This document shows positions 1-10,000 of a stretch of DNA of 33,120 nt, piece after piece. The position numbers were made by a program, and so were the translations under genes. Origin of the DNA: Microbulbifer halophilus (GTDB taxonomy: Bacteria > Pseudomonadota > Gammaproteobacteria > Pseudomonadales > Cellvibrionaceae); NCBI RefSeq assembly GCF_026183675.1, contig NZ_JAPIVK010000041.1:1-33120 (forward strand), read 5' to 3'. The notes below the pieces were generated by a model. The model saw only the letters and a list, made by a program, of their open reading frames with translations. It was not told the origin of the DNA and made no database searches. Position 1 is the first letter of the stretch. Each line of letters starts with the position of its first letter.

Positions 1-3000
1 CTGCGCCGGGCGCACCCGGTCCGTCGGCAGTTCCAGCAACGCCGGTAGCCCCGACAGTTCCTCGATCCAGTAGGAGGCCTGAGACTCCAGCGCCTCGTCG
101 CGCAACCAATTGCGCTGCCACTGCGCGTAGTCCGGGTACTGGATCGGCAACTCCTCAAGCGGTGATGCCGGCGCCCCTTCCGCGTACGTCTCGTACAGTG
201 CCCCGAACTCCCGCATCAGCACGCCCATCGACCAGCCGTCCGAGACGATGTGGTGCATACATAGCAGCAGCGTATGCCGGTCCGGACCCTCGCGTACCAC
301 CATCACGCGTAGCAGCGGCGCACGCTCCAGGTCGAACGCCGTCTGCGCGTTCCACCGCGCCCAATCCCGCACCTGCGCCTCGCGCTGCTCCGGCGGCAGC
401 ACCGATACGTCCAGCAGCGGCACCGACAACGACAGCGCCGGCTCTACCACCTGCACCGGCTCACCGTCCATCTCCACGAACCTTGTGCGCAGCGCCTCGT
501 GCCGTCGCACCACCTCGCGCAAGCTGTACGTCAGTGCGGGCAGCGACAACGCCCCCTGTAACCGCAGGCCCATGGGAATGTTGTACGCCGCACTCGGCCC
601 TTCCAGCCGCCACAGGAACCACAGCCGCTGCTGCGCGAACGACAGCGCCGCCTCGTTCGCGTCGCGACGACGCAGCGGCGGCACCGCGGGCACCGACACA
701 GACGACCACGCCGCCGCCAGCCCCGTCACTGTCGGTGTCTCGAACACCTGCCGGATCGATACTTCCCCGCCGTGACGGCTGCGCAGCTGCGAAATCATCC
801 GCGTCACCAACAGCGAATGCCCGCCCAGCGCGAAGAAGTTGTCGTGCACGCCCACCCGCTCCACGCCCAGCAACTCGCTCCACAACTGCGCCAGCACCGC
901 TTCGCTCTGCGTTCGCGGCGCCACGTACGCCGCGCTGTCCGACTCGCGCTCCGGCGCCGGCAGCGCCTTGCGGTCGATCTTCCCATTCGACGTCAGCGGA
1001 AACTCCGCCAGCGCCACGATCGCCGTGGGCACCATGTAGTCCGGCAGTTGCCGCGACAGCGACAACTTCAGTGAAGCCCCATCCAGCGACGCGCCCTCTT
1101 GCGCCGACACGTACGCCACCAAGCGCTTGTCGCCGGGCACGTCCTCGCGCACCAGCACCAGCGCCTGACCCACCCCGGCCTGCTCGCGCAGCCGCGACTC
1201 GATCTCGCCCAGTTCGATGCGGTAGCCGCGCAGCTTTACCTGATGGTCCAGGCGGCCTAGATAGTCCAGTTCCCCGTACGCCAGCCAGCGCACGCGGTCG
1301 CCGGTCCGGTACATGCGCCCACCAGGCTCCCGCGAGAAGGGGTCCGGCAAAAAGCGCTCCGCCGTCAGGTCCGGCTGCAACCAATAGCCGCGAGCCACAC
1401 CCAGGCCGCCAATGTACAACTCGCCCACGCTGTTGACCGGCACCGGCTCCAGGTGGGCGTCCAGCACGTACAACGCGGTGCCGGCGATGGCTCGACCGAT
1501 CGGCACATTGCCCTCTCCGATACGATCGTACGGCGCAACTGTATGGATCGCACAGCCGACGACGGTCTCGGTCGGACCGTATTCATTGACGAACACCGCC
1601 TGCGGCAGACGCTCGCGCCACTGCCGCACGAGCGTCGCGCTGAGCGCCTCACCGCCGACGACGAAGCGCAATGCGCGCTCGGATGGCGCCGCGAACTCCG
1701 GGAACGCCTGCAGTGCCTCGAGATGCGCGGGGGTAATCTTCATCAGGGTCCAGTGGCCATCCTCGCGGAATTGGCGCGCGAGGTCCGCCAACTCGTCGCC
1801 GTCGGAGATCAGGACGGTACGGTTACCGGCCATCAATGGCAGAAACAGACTGGTGATGGTGGCGTCGAAACCGATCGACGAGTGCGCTGGGCTGCCGCTA
1901 CCGCTGTCGGCGCGATAGGTTTCCGCGGCCCAATGCAGGTAATTCATCAATCCACGGTGCGCGATCATCACACCCTTGGGCCGTCCGGTCGAACCGGAGG
2001 TGTAGATAATATAAGCCAGATCGTCACCTGCGACCGCGCTCGGATCGGCCGTCAGTTCAGGGCTCTGCGCATCGGCCACGCCGTCGTCGACGCACCAGAC
2101 CGGAGCGGATGCTGGCAAGGCGTCGCGCATGGACGACTGCGTGAGAACCATCGCCGCACCGGCATCGTCGATGAGGTTGCCGATGCGCTCCGGCGGGTAG
2201 CTCGCATCGATCGGGACGTACGCCGCCCCGCAACGATGCACCGCGAGCAGCGCAACGAGCAGCGCGTTCGAGCGGCGCATACAGACGGCGACACGCGATT
2301 CCGCACCGAGACCGGCTTCGAGCAGGCGCCACGCCAGGCGCGCGACCTGGGTCTCCAGCGCACCGTAGCTCAACTGACCGCGGCGGTCAGCCACAGCGAT
2401 GGCATCGGGCATGGCGCGGGCGTGGGCGGCGATAATGGCATGCAGCGGACGGGGGTCGTGCGTCCGCGCCGGCTCGCCGCGTCCCCATTCGAGCAAGCGC
2501 GTGCGCGCGGTATCGCCAAGCAGATCGATCCCGCCCAGCGCGCGGTCCGGCTCGTCGGCCAGCCCCTCCAACAATCGAAGGAACAGCTCCGACAGTCGCT
2601 CGATGCTGCCGGCTTCGAATAGCTGCGTGTTGTATTCGAATGATCCCGAGATGCTCTGGGGCGACTCGTCCAAGGAAAGCGTCAAGTCGAACTTCGCGGT
2701 ACTGGTCTCGCGCTGGATCGGCGACGCGTCCATGCCCGGCCACGACGGAGCTTTGTCCGACTGGCCTCTGCCGAACAGGAACATCACCTGGAACAACGGC
2801 GTGTGGCTGAGCGAGCGCTGGACTTTCATTGCGTCCACCACCTGTTCGAACGGCACGTCTTGATGAGCCTGCGCCTCCAGCACCGTCCGCTTTACGTCGC
2901 GCAGCAACGCGCGGAAGGTGAGTTCCGGCGCGACCTCGCTGCGCAGCACTAGCGTATTGACAAACAAGCCGATTAGATTGTGCAGCTCTTCCCGGGTGCG

Positions 3001-4035
3001 TCCCGAGACCGCAGAGCCCACTGCTATGTCGCGTTGGCCCGACCAGCGCGCCAGCAGCGCCTGGAAGCCGGCGAGCATACACATGAACGGCGTCGCGCCT
3101 TCATCCAGTGCAATCCGTCGCAGGCGCTCCGCCAGCGATGCGGGGATCTCGACGCGAATTGATCCGCCCCGATTGCCCAGCACCGGCGGGCGCGGGTGGT
3201 CGATCGGCAGATCCAGCAACTCGGGCAGGTCGTCAAGTCGATTGCGCCAGTACTCGATCTGACGCGCGAACGCATCCTGCCGGAGCGTATCGCGCTGCCA
3301 ATGCGCGTAATCGCTGTACTGCAGGGACTCGGCCGGCCACTGCCTGCTTTCGCCCTGGCTGAAAGCAGCATAGCCATGCGCGAACTCCCGCGCGAACACG
3401 CCCAGCGACCATCCATCCGACAGGATGTGGTGCATGTTGACCAACAGCGCATGATCCCGTGGACCGAAGCGCAGCAAGCGCACCCGGAAGGGGCTGATCG
3501 CCTCCAGATCGAAACAGTGAGCGGATTCCTCCATCAGGAACTGTTCGGCATCGGGCGTGCCGTCTTCGCAAGGCACATCTTCGATGGAGAACGCCAGCTC
3601 TGATACCGGCCGCAATTCCGGAACTACCGCACAGTCGATTTCCGGGTAGCGCGTCCTGAGCACCTGGTGGCGTTCTACGATGGCGGTGATGGCGGAGCGC
3701 ACGGCATCCGCGTCCAGCACACCGCGAAGGCGAAGCCCGAACAGTATGTTGTAGTGCGGCGAACCGCCGGCGAGCTTGTCCAGGAACCAGAGCCGTTCCT
3801 GGGCGTAGGACATCCGCAGCGGCGCGTCGGCAAGGTGGCGCAAGGGCTCCTCGCCCTTGGGCTCGGGCGATGTCGACAGGCATTCGATCAAATCGGCTTT
3901 GTTCGCGCGCAGGCGATCCAGCAGATCCGGCGTCATCCGCCCTTCGGGAGCGCGATAGCGCAGCTGCTGACGATCGACCCACAGGCGGATGCCCAGCGCC
4001 TGGAATTCCGTCAGCAATGACAATGCAGACTTCAT
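1..4035 (-). CDS. NRPS: TubC dock-C-A(Asn-like)-PCP-C... (3' end outside window)
   Basis: The frame is open from the ATG at 4035 to position 1 with no stop (1345 residues). The ATG overlaps the upstream stop by 4 nt (ATGA), and GGAGGAA lies 8 nt upstream. The N-terminus (MKSALSLLTEFQALGIRLWV, ~1-57) is a TubC-like docking domain. C1 has HHILSDGWS (His ~202) and is LCL-like. A (TSGSTG ~677; A10 NGKIDR) reads DATKVGEVGK, nearest to asparagine codes such as DLTKLGEVGK. PCP has LGGHSL (Ser 1074). A second C domain (HHIVSDGWS ~1261) is cut by the window edge after a typical LPTDRVRPAQ segment. It should accept the chain carrying the FkbH-derived unit and add an Asn-like residue, then at least one more. 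The stretch below about 1480 is strikingly rich in CTG, GTG and GCG codons compared with the 5' half, suggesting a different recent history for that part. Termination domains are not visible. Confidence 0.94.
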   Translation of the reverse strand, partial: MKSALSLLTEFQALGIRLWVDRQQLRYRAPEGRMTPDLLDRLRANKADLIECLSTSPEPKGEEPLRHLADAPLRMSYAQERLWFLDKLAGGSPHYNILFGLRLRGVLDADAVRSAITAIVERHQVLRTRYPEIDCAVVPELRPVSELAFSIEDVPCEDGTPDAEQFLMEESAHCFDLEAISPFRVRLLRFGPRDHALLVNMHHILSDGWSLGVFAREFAHGYAAFSQGESRQWPAESLQYSDYAHWQRDTLRQDAFARQIEYWRNRLDDLPELLDLPIDHPRPPVLGNRGGSIRVEIPASLAERLRRIALDEGATPFMCMLAGFQALLARWSGQRDIAVGSAVSGRTREELHNLIGLFVNTLVLRSEVAPELTFRALLRDVKRTVLEAQAHQDVPFEQVVDAMKVQRSLSHTPLFQVMFLFGRGQSDKAPSWPGMDASPIQRETSTAKFDLTLSLDESPQSISGSFEYNTQLFEAGSIERLSELFLRLLEGLADEPDRALGGIDLLGDTARTRLLEWGRGEPARTHDPRPLHAIIAAHARAMPDAIAVADRRGQLSYGALETQVARLAWRLLEAGLGAESRVAVCMRRSNALLVALLAVHRCGAAYVPIDASYPPERIGNLIDDAGAAMVLTQSSMRDALPASAPVWCVDDGVADAQSPELTADPSAVAGDDLAYIIYTSGSTGRPKGVMIAHRGLMNYLHWAAETYRADSGSGSPAHSSIGFDATITSLFLPLMAGNRTVLISDGDELADLARQFREDGHWTLMKITPAHLEALQAFPEFAAPSERALRFVVGGEALSATLVRQWRERLPQAVFVNEYGPTETVVGCAIHTVAPYDRIGEGNVPIGRAIAGTALYVLDAHLEPVPVNSVGELYIGGLGVARGYWLQPDLTAERFLPDPFSREPGGRMYRTGDRVRWLAYGELDYLGRLDHQVKLRGYRIELGEIESRLREQAGVGQALVLVREDVPGDKRLVAYVSAQEGASLDGASLKLSLSRQLPDYMVPTAIVALAEFPLTSNGKIDRKALPAPERESDSAAYVAPRTQSEAVLAQLWSELLGVERVGVHDNFFALGGHSLLVTRMISQLRSRHGGEVSIRQVFETPTVTGLAAAWSSVSVPAVPPLRRRDANEAALSFAQQRLWFLWRLEGPSAAYNIPMGLRLQGALSLPALTYSLREVVRRHEALRTRFVEMDGEPVQVVEPALSLSVPLLDVSVLPPEQREAQVRDWARWNAQTAFDLERAPLLRVMVVREGPDRHTLLLCMHHIVSDGWSMGVLMREFGALYETYAEGAPASPLEELPIQYPDYAQWQRNWLRDEALESQASYWIEELSGLPALLELPTDRVRPAQ
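1342..1374. repeat. Near-identical 33-bp stretch shared with 9981-10013
   Basis: The two copies differ at two positions and share 23 bp exactly (1352-1374 and 9991-10013). Both encode the LTAERFLPDP region of adenylation domains, in the Asn-like and Asp modules. Conserved protein sequence explains part of it; the codon-level identity suggests shared ancestry or gene conversion between A domains. Confidence 0.5.
3865..4035 (-). other. TubC-type N-terminal docking domain of the NRPS starting at 4035
   Basis: The first ~57 residues (LLTEFQALGIRLWVDRQQL, then RYRAPEG and a helix ending KADLIECL) share the pattern of the domain at 28850-29033. The protein encoded just upstream ends in a Glu/Asp-rich helix, a candidate partner for chain transfer from the FkbH module's PCP. 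Confidence 0.75.
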
Positions 4036-7000
4036 ACCGCGCCTTCCTCCATCGCTTCGCCCAAAGCATCCTCAGCCTCTTCCGCGGAGGTTCGCGCCCA
4101 TTGCAGGGCTTGCAGCACTCCGGCGAACTCTTCCACAACCGGCACTTCGAAAATGCGCACCAAGGGCAATTCAACCCCGAATTCGCGCTGGCATGCCGCC
4201 ACCAGGCGGGTTGCCAAGATGGAGTGTCCGCCCAGTTCGAAGAAATGGTCCTTGATCCCCACCCGGCCAATCCCGAGTAACTCGCCGTAGAGGGCGCAAA
4301 GCTTGCGCTCGACGGGATTACTCGGCGGCTCGTAGGGGCGCAACTTGCGCCCCTCCGGTAGGGCCGCCAGCTGCAACTCGGTGGTAACGCCGCCAATGTC
4401 GGTGAGCGCACGGGCGATTGCTTCGTATGGCACCTGGACTCTGTCCTCAGCCGACGACGCTGTAGAGACAGCCGGCTCGGGCGTCTGCTCGGGCGCCTCT
4501 TCGATGTCCCAAACCAGATCTGCCGCCGCCGTCGCAGGCACCAGATAGCGGGTGTCCCTCGCACCATCCCCGAATTCGCCGAAGACGGAAGCGAGAAAAT
4601 TGCGCACCGGCGCATTGCGTTCGCTGGCTACCAGCGGAAGCGCGATGGAGCTGGAGTGCAGTGCGGCCGCGCGACGACCCAATTCGCGGATCATGGCGTG
4701 CTCGACGCCACGCCCCAGCGCGCGGCAGCTGAGCAGGAAAGTATCCGTTTCCAGCACCTCTGCGTTGCGGCGATAGAGCACTGCGCCGATCAGGCCGTAG
4801 TCGCCAAAACGGTCGCGCAGGCGAACGCAAAAGCCCCCCAGCTCGCCCAGGCGCAACTGGCTGTCCAGTTCGGCTTCGGTGCGCCGCTGGCCGCTGAGGT
4901 TGAACTGGTTGGTGCGCAGAGTTAACTCCGCGACGCGGGCGACTTCTCTTTCGCCTATGTCGTCGATGTCGATATCCAACTGCAGCGAATCGATGAAGTC
5001 CGCCAGACTCGGTGCGGCGGAGGCCGCCATGGTGCGCTCGCGATTCTGCCTGTACATTTCGCCACGCCTGCGGCTTTCTTCGCTGCTCGGTCGCACATCC
5101 AGCGCCCAGACCTGACGAAGCAGGGGCATGATCGCCCCTTCGTCCTCGGGCAACTCCAGCGTCAATACCGACGGACAGGCGCTGCGCATCTGCGCGCACT
5201 GAACCGGGTCGTCGTCGATAAACACGAAGCTGTCCAGCCCCAGGCCAAATTCTGCCGCCATGTCGCGAAGATTGTCGGGCTTGGGTTGCCAATTGACGCG
5301 CCAGCTGGTCAGGTGCTCGCGCTTGAGCCGCATGTCGCTGCGGCCTTCGAATACCGCCATGACGTCGCTCTCGACGTTGCGGCTGCACAGACAAATGAGT
5401 AGGCCGGCCTCACACAATTTGACCAACAGGTCCTGGAGCTCCAGTCGCGCCCGGGAAAGCACCACTCCTTCGGCGCCCACCTCGGCGCAGACGCCGCCCC
5501 AGAGCGTCTGGTCGCAGTCGACGACCACCACCTTCGCCGGGGCCCGCTCCACAGAGTGCCAGGCGCGAACGGCGCCGACCGCGAGCCCGGTCATGGCATC
5601 GGCGCTGTACGGCAGGTGAGCCAGCTGCTCGCTGTCCTCGTCGAACCAGCCCTCCGCCAGGTTGAAGCTCTCGATGACCTTGCGCCCCTCCACCAGATGC
5701 ACAGCCGGGAGCTGCGCAGCCAGCTGGATCAGGCGCTGTTCCCAATGGCGGTAGACAGAGTTCAAATCGGGATAGGCCAGCACACGCGGCGAGACCGGCG
5801 CGATCAACAGCAGGTAGGGTACGGCACTGCCGGCGGCGGCAGCGGTGAGCGCGTCGCAGAACTGCGCCACATTGCCCTCGAGGGTGGCGGCATCCGGCTC
5901 TGCCGTCGGGCTGTCACCCAGCCAGTCCTCCAGGCGCACTACCATGAGGTTGGCCCCATACTCGTTGCGGCGCATCGGGCTTTCTGCGTCCACCAGTTGC
6001 TGGAACAGTTGCGCATAGGGCGCCAGTTCGACGCGGGCCGGCAGACCCGACCACTGAGCAAAATGCGCAAGCGCCTCGCGCATCGGGTCGATCGTGAAGG
6101 TGCCGGCCACCACCAACTGCCGCATCGAAGCGGAGGTGTCCACGGTATCGGCTGTGGGCGCGGAAACAGCGGCGCCGGTGACGCTCGCCTGGCGTTCGAG
6201 GAACTCCACCAGTCCGAGGGGAGTCTGCACAAAGGCCACGCGCCGATTGTCAAACAGCACCGCGGGTTTGGGTTCGGCAACCAGGGTGCCGCCACTGGCC
6301 AGGGCCCCCTCCATGGCTGCTGCGAGATCATCGACCTCGTAGCAAGTGTGATACAGCGTGATACCTCGCGCCAACAACCCCGCCACCTGAGCGCCCGAGA
6401 CCAGTTCGATGCGCGTGCCGCCCTGGATGGCAATCAGGCATAGGGTGGCGTCCTGCAGCGGGTCGTAAACCGTTTCACTGATCTCCTGGATCTGAAACTG
6501 CGAGCGGACGTAGGCAATGCCGGAGTCCATATCGGCGCAGGCCACGCCGATATGGTGGAAGTCCATCGATTGCGGGCCTGTGGCGGTCGCTGGCGCGGGC
6601 GCAACCGGCACTTCGCCGTCGACGAGCCGGGCGAGTGCATCGATCATTTCAGAGGCGATTTCGGCAATCGCTTCCCGCGTAAACTGGCCCGGGTCGTAGC
6701 ACAGGCGCAGGGAGTCTTCTCCACCCAGGGCCACGAACAGGGTCAGCGGATAGCTGATCTTGTAAGCGGTCGGCGCCGGTTCCAGGTGCACACCCAGCCG
6801 TTTGCGATCTTGCTCTATGTCGCGGCGCTGGGTGTCGGTGATAAAGTTCTGCACCACCAGTAGCGACGCGAACAGCGGCTCGCCGTCCGCCACGCCGCTT
6901 TGCTTCTGGATTTGCGGCAAGGGCAAGTGGCTGTTGGCATCGTGTTCGAGCAACTGGGTTTGGATACTGCGCAGCCACTCGGCGCTGGCCCCGCCGCGCG

Positions 7001-10000
7001 GCGGGCGCAGGCGCAGCGGCAGGGTATTGATCAAGGGCCCGACGATGGTTTCCACGCCGTCGAGCTCGGCCGGACGCCCCGACACCACTGTGCCGTAAAC
7101 GATATCGTCGCGGCCCTCGCGCGCGGCCAACACCAATCCCCATGCCGCTTGATAGACGCAACCGACGGTGAGCTGTTCGCGGCGGGCAAAATCGCGCAAC
7201 GCATCGACCAGGGACACAGGTACCGGCACCTGGTGCTCGACTGCCGTATCGCGGGACAGCGAGCGATGCCAATCGGTCTGCGCCCCGGCGCGGGTGGGTT
7301 GCGAGAAGCCGGACAGATGGTTGCGCCAATACCCCTCGGCGTCATCCGTTTGCTGCCTGCGCCGCATCCAGCCCACGTAATCTCCATAGGAGCGTGCGGC
7401 GGGCAGCCCGGGCACTTCGCCCATACTGCGCTGCGCGTATGACTCCATCAGCTCGCGCAGCACTATCGCGCTGGACCAGCCGTCCACCAAGGCGTGGTGG
7501 CGCGTCCACAACATGCGGTAATGGCCCTCGCCCAGCCGCAGCAAGCGAACCCGCGACATCACCTGCTTGCCCATGTCCACGGCAGCCGTGCGATCCTCTT
7601 CCATGATCCCGTCGCCGCGCCGGGTCTGTTCATCGGAATCCAGGGCGCTCAGGTCCTGCTCGTCCCAGTCCAGCGCCGCGTCGCTCAGCACTATCTGACG
7701 CGGATGCTCGCTGTCCAGGCTGTGGAAGACTGTGCGGAGAATGGGGTGGCGCGCGGCCACGTCATTCCAGGCAAGACGCATCGCTGCCGCGTCGAGTGAG
7801 CCTGTGACTGCGAGATCCAACTGAAGCATGTTCACCCCGGTGCCCGGGTGCAGCATTGTTTCGAACAGCATGCCGTGCTGAAGCGGCGAGACAGGATAGA
7901 TGGATTCGACCCGATCGCGCCCGCCGTGCAGGGCGAGAATGCGCTGCAACTCGTCCTGGTCCAACTCGCAGCCGGGGTAGTCGGACGGCGTACAGCCGGG
8001 CTGCCCATCGCGACCGGCGAACTCGGCGAGCTCGCGCAGGGCTTCCCGGATCAATTCGCCCAGGCGATCTGCTTCGGCGCGGCTGCAGTAGGCTTCGTCG
8101 TGGGTGATCTCTAGCGCCAGACATGCATCGGCGACGGTTCCGCTGATCGCCAAGGGTTGCGCTCGCCGGACGCCGGCGCCGTGCAGATGCCCGACTTTGG
8201 TCGGTACCACGTCAAAGGCGAGGTCGTCGCCTTCCCCGCCGCGCCCGAACTGCCCCATATAGTTGAAGCTGACCTCGGCCTCAGCGAGGGATCTCATGCG
8301 TTCGCGCACCCCGTCGTCGGCACTGCAATAGCGCAAGGCGCCGTAACCCAGGCCGCGCTCGGGCACCGCCATCAGTGCGTCCTTTACTGCGGCGAGCAGC
8401 CGCCCGGGCTCGAACGCGGTCGCCGCCGGCAGGCGTATGGGATAACGCGCGGTGAACCAGCCCACCGTCGCAGTGGTATCGAGAGACGCGTCGATCGCCT
8501 CGCGGCCGTGGCCTTCAAGCTCCACGAGTAGCTGCTCAGTGCCGTTCCAGCGTTGAAAAGCCAGCGCCAGGGCGGTCAGCAGCGCGTGGTTGATCTCGGT
8601 ATTGAAAGCGCGCGGCAATTTTCTCAGCAAGGTGGCAGTGGTGGAAGAATCGAGTTCGACCGCCGTCGTCGCCACGGCGCCGCTGGCGTATTGGCCCGCG
8701 TCCGCCGGACGCGGGCCGACTGCCGATTCCCACCATTCGACCTCGCCCTGCGCCACAGCGGCTTCGGCGTGGCGCGCCATGGCCTGCGACCAGTGCAACA
8801 ACGGCGAGCTGCTGCCGCCAAGCACCGGCGATTGACCTTCCGCGACCTGCGCATAGGCGATGTTGATGTCTTCCAGCAGGATGCGCCAGGACACGCCATC
8901 CACGACGAGATGATGGAAGAGCCATAGCAATCGCGCCGGACCTTCCACCTCGTCTTCGCGGAAGACGAGCAGGCGGCTCAGCAGGCCCTCTTCCACCCGC
9001 AGTGAAGCCTGCGCCGCAGCGGCCGCTTCTTCTTTTGCCATCTTTCGGCGGCTCGCCGGCAGTGCGGACAGGTCGACCAACAATGGCAACGGCGGACTGG
9101 GTTCGGCATCGATATCCTGCCACCAGTTGCCCGCCGTATCGCGCACAAAGTGCGAGTTCAGCGCATGGTGTCGGCTGTACACCGCCTGCAGGGCCGCCCG
9201 CAACGCCGGCCAATGCAGCGCGGTGTTGCTTTTCATATAGACCGCTTGGTTGAAATGATCCAGACCATCGGGATGCAGTTCGAAGAAACGGGACTGACTC
9301 GGCAGCAACGCCATCCGTCCGCTCTCCCGACCGTGCGCCGGTGCGTCGTCTTGTCGGGTCCGCTCGAGACCTTCCGCGATGGCGGCAATGGTCTGTGCTT
9401 GAAAAATGCGCTTGGGCTGCAGCGCAAAGCCGGTGCGGTTCACCCGCGCCGCTATCTGAATGGCAATAATTGAATCGCCGCCGAGTTCGAAGAAGTTATC
9501 CTCCACACCGACGCGCTCGACCCCGAGCACCGCCTGCCACAGGTCGGCCAGCTGTCGCTCCAGTTCATTGCGCGGCGCCACGTACGCCGTCCGGCGATCG
9601 AGGTCGGCGGCAATCTCCGGTAGGGCCTGGCGATCCACCTTGCCGTTGCGATTGAGCGGCAACTGGCGCATCTCCCGCCACCGGGACGGCACCATGTATT
9701 CCGGCAGGCGCGCCCGCAGCCAGTCCTTCAGCGCCTCGAAGTCCAGCTCGCCCTGCCCCACTACATAGCCCGCCAGCTGCTCGCCGGGCTGAGCCGCCAC
9801 GCAGGCCGCATCCACGGCCGGGTGCTCGCACAACACCGCTTCGATCTCGCCCAGCTCTACCCGGTAACCGCGAATCTTTACCTGGTGGTCGATGCGGCCA
9901 TGAAAATGCAGCACGCCGTCTCGACTATCAGCCAGATCGCCGGTCCGGTAGACGCGACTACCCGCCTCCCGCGATAGCGGGTCGGGCAAGAAGCGCTCCG

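Noticed and set aside
162..1436. Long plus-strand open frames here and at 10964-12235
   Set aside because: They are Ala/Pro/Arg-rich antisense readings of codon-biased NRPS genes with no domain motifs.
3233..4615. Minus-strand 460-residue open frame across the junction at 4032-4035
   Set aside because: It is out of frame with both NRPS genes and low in recognisable sequence, while the true frames carry clear PCP, docking and C motifs.
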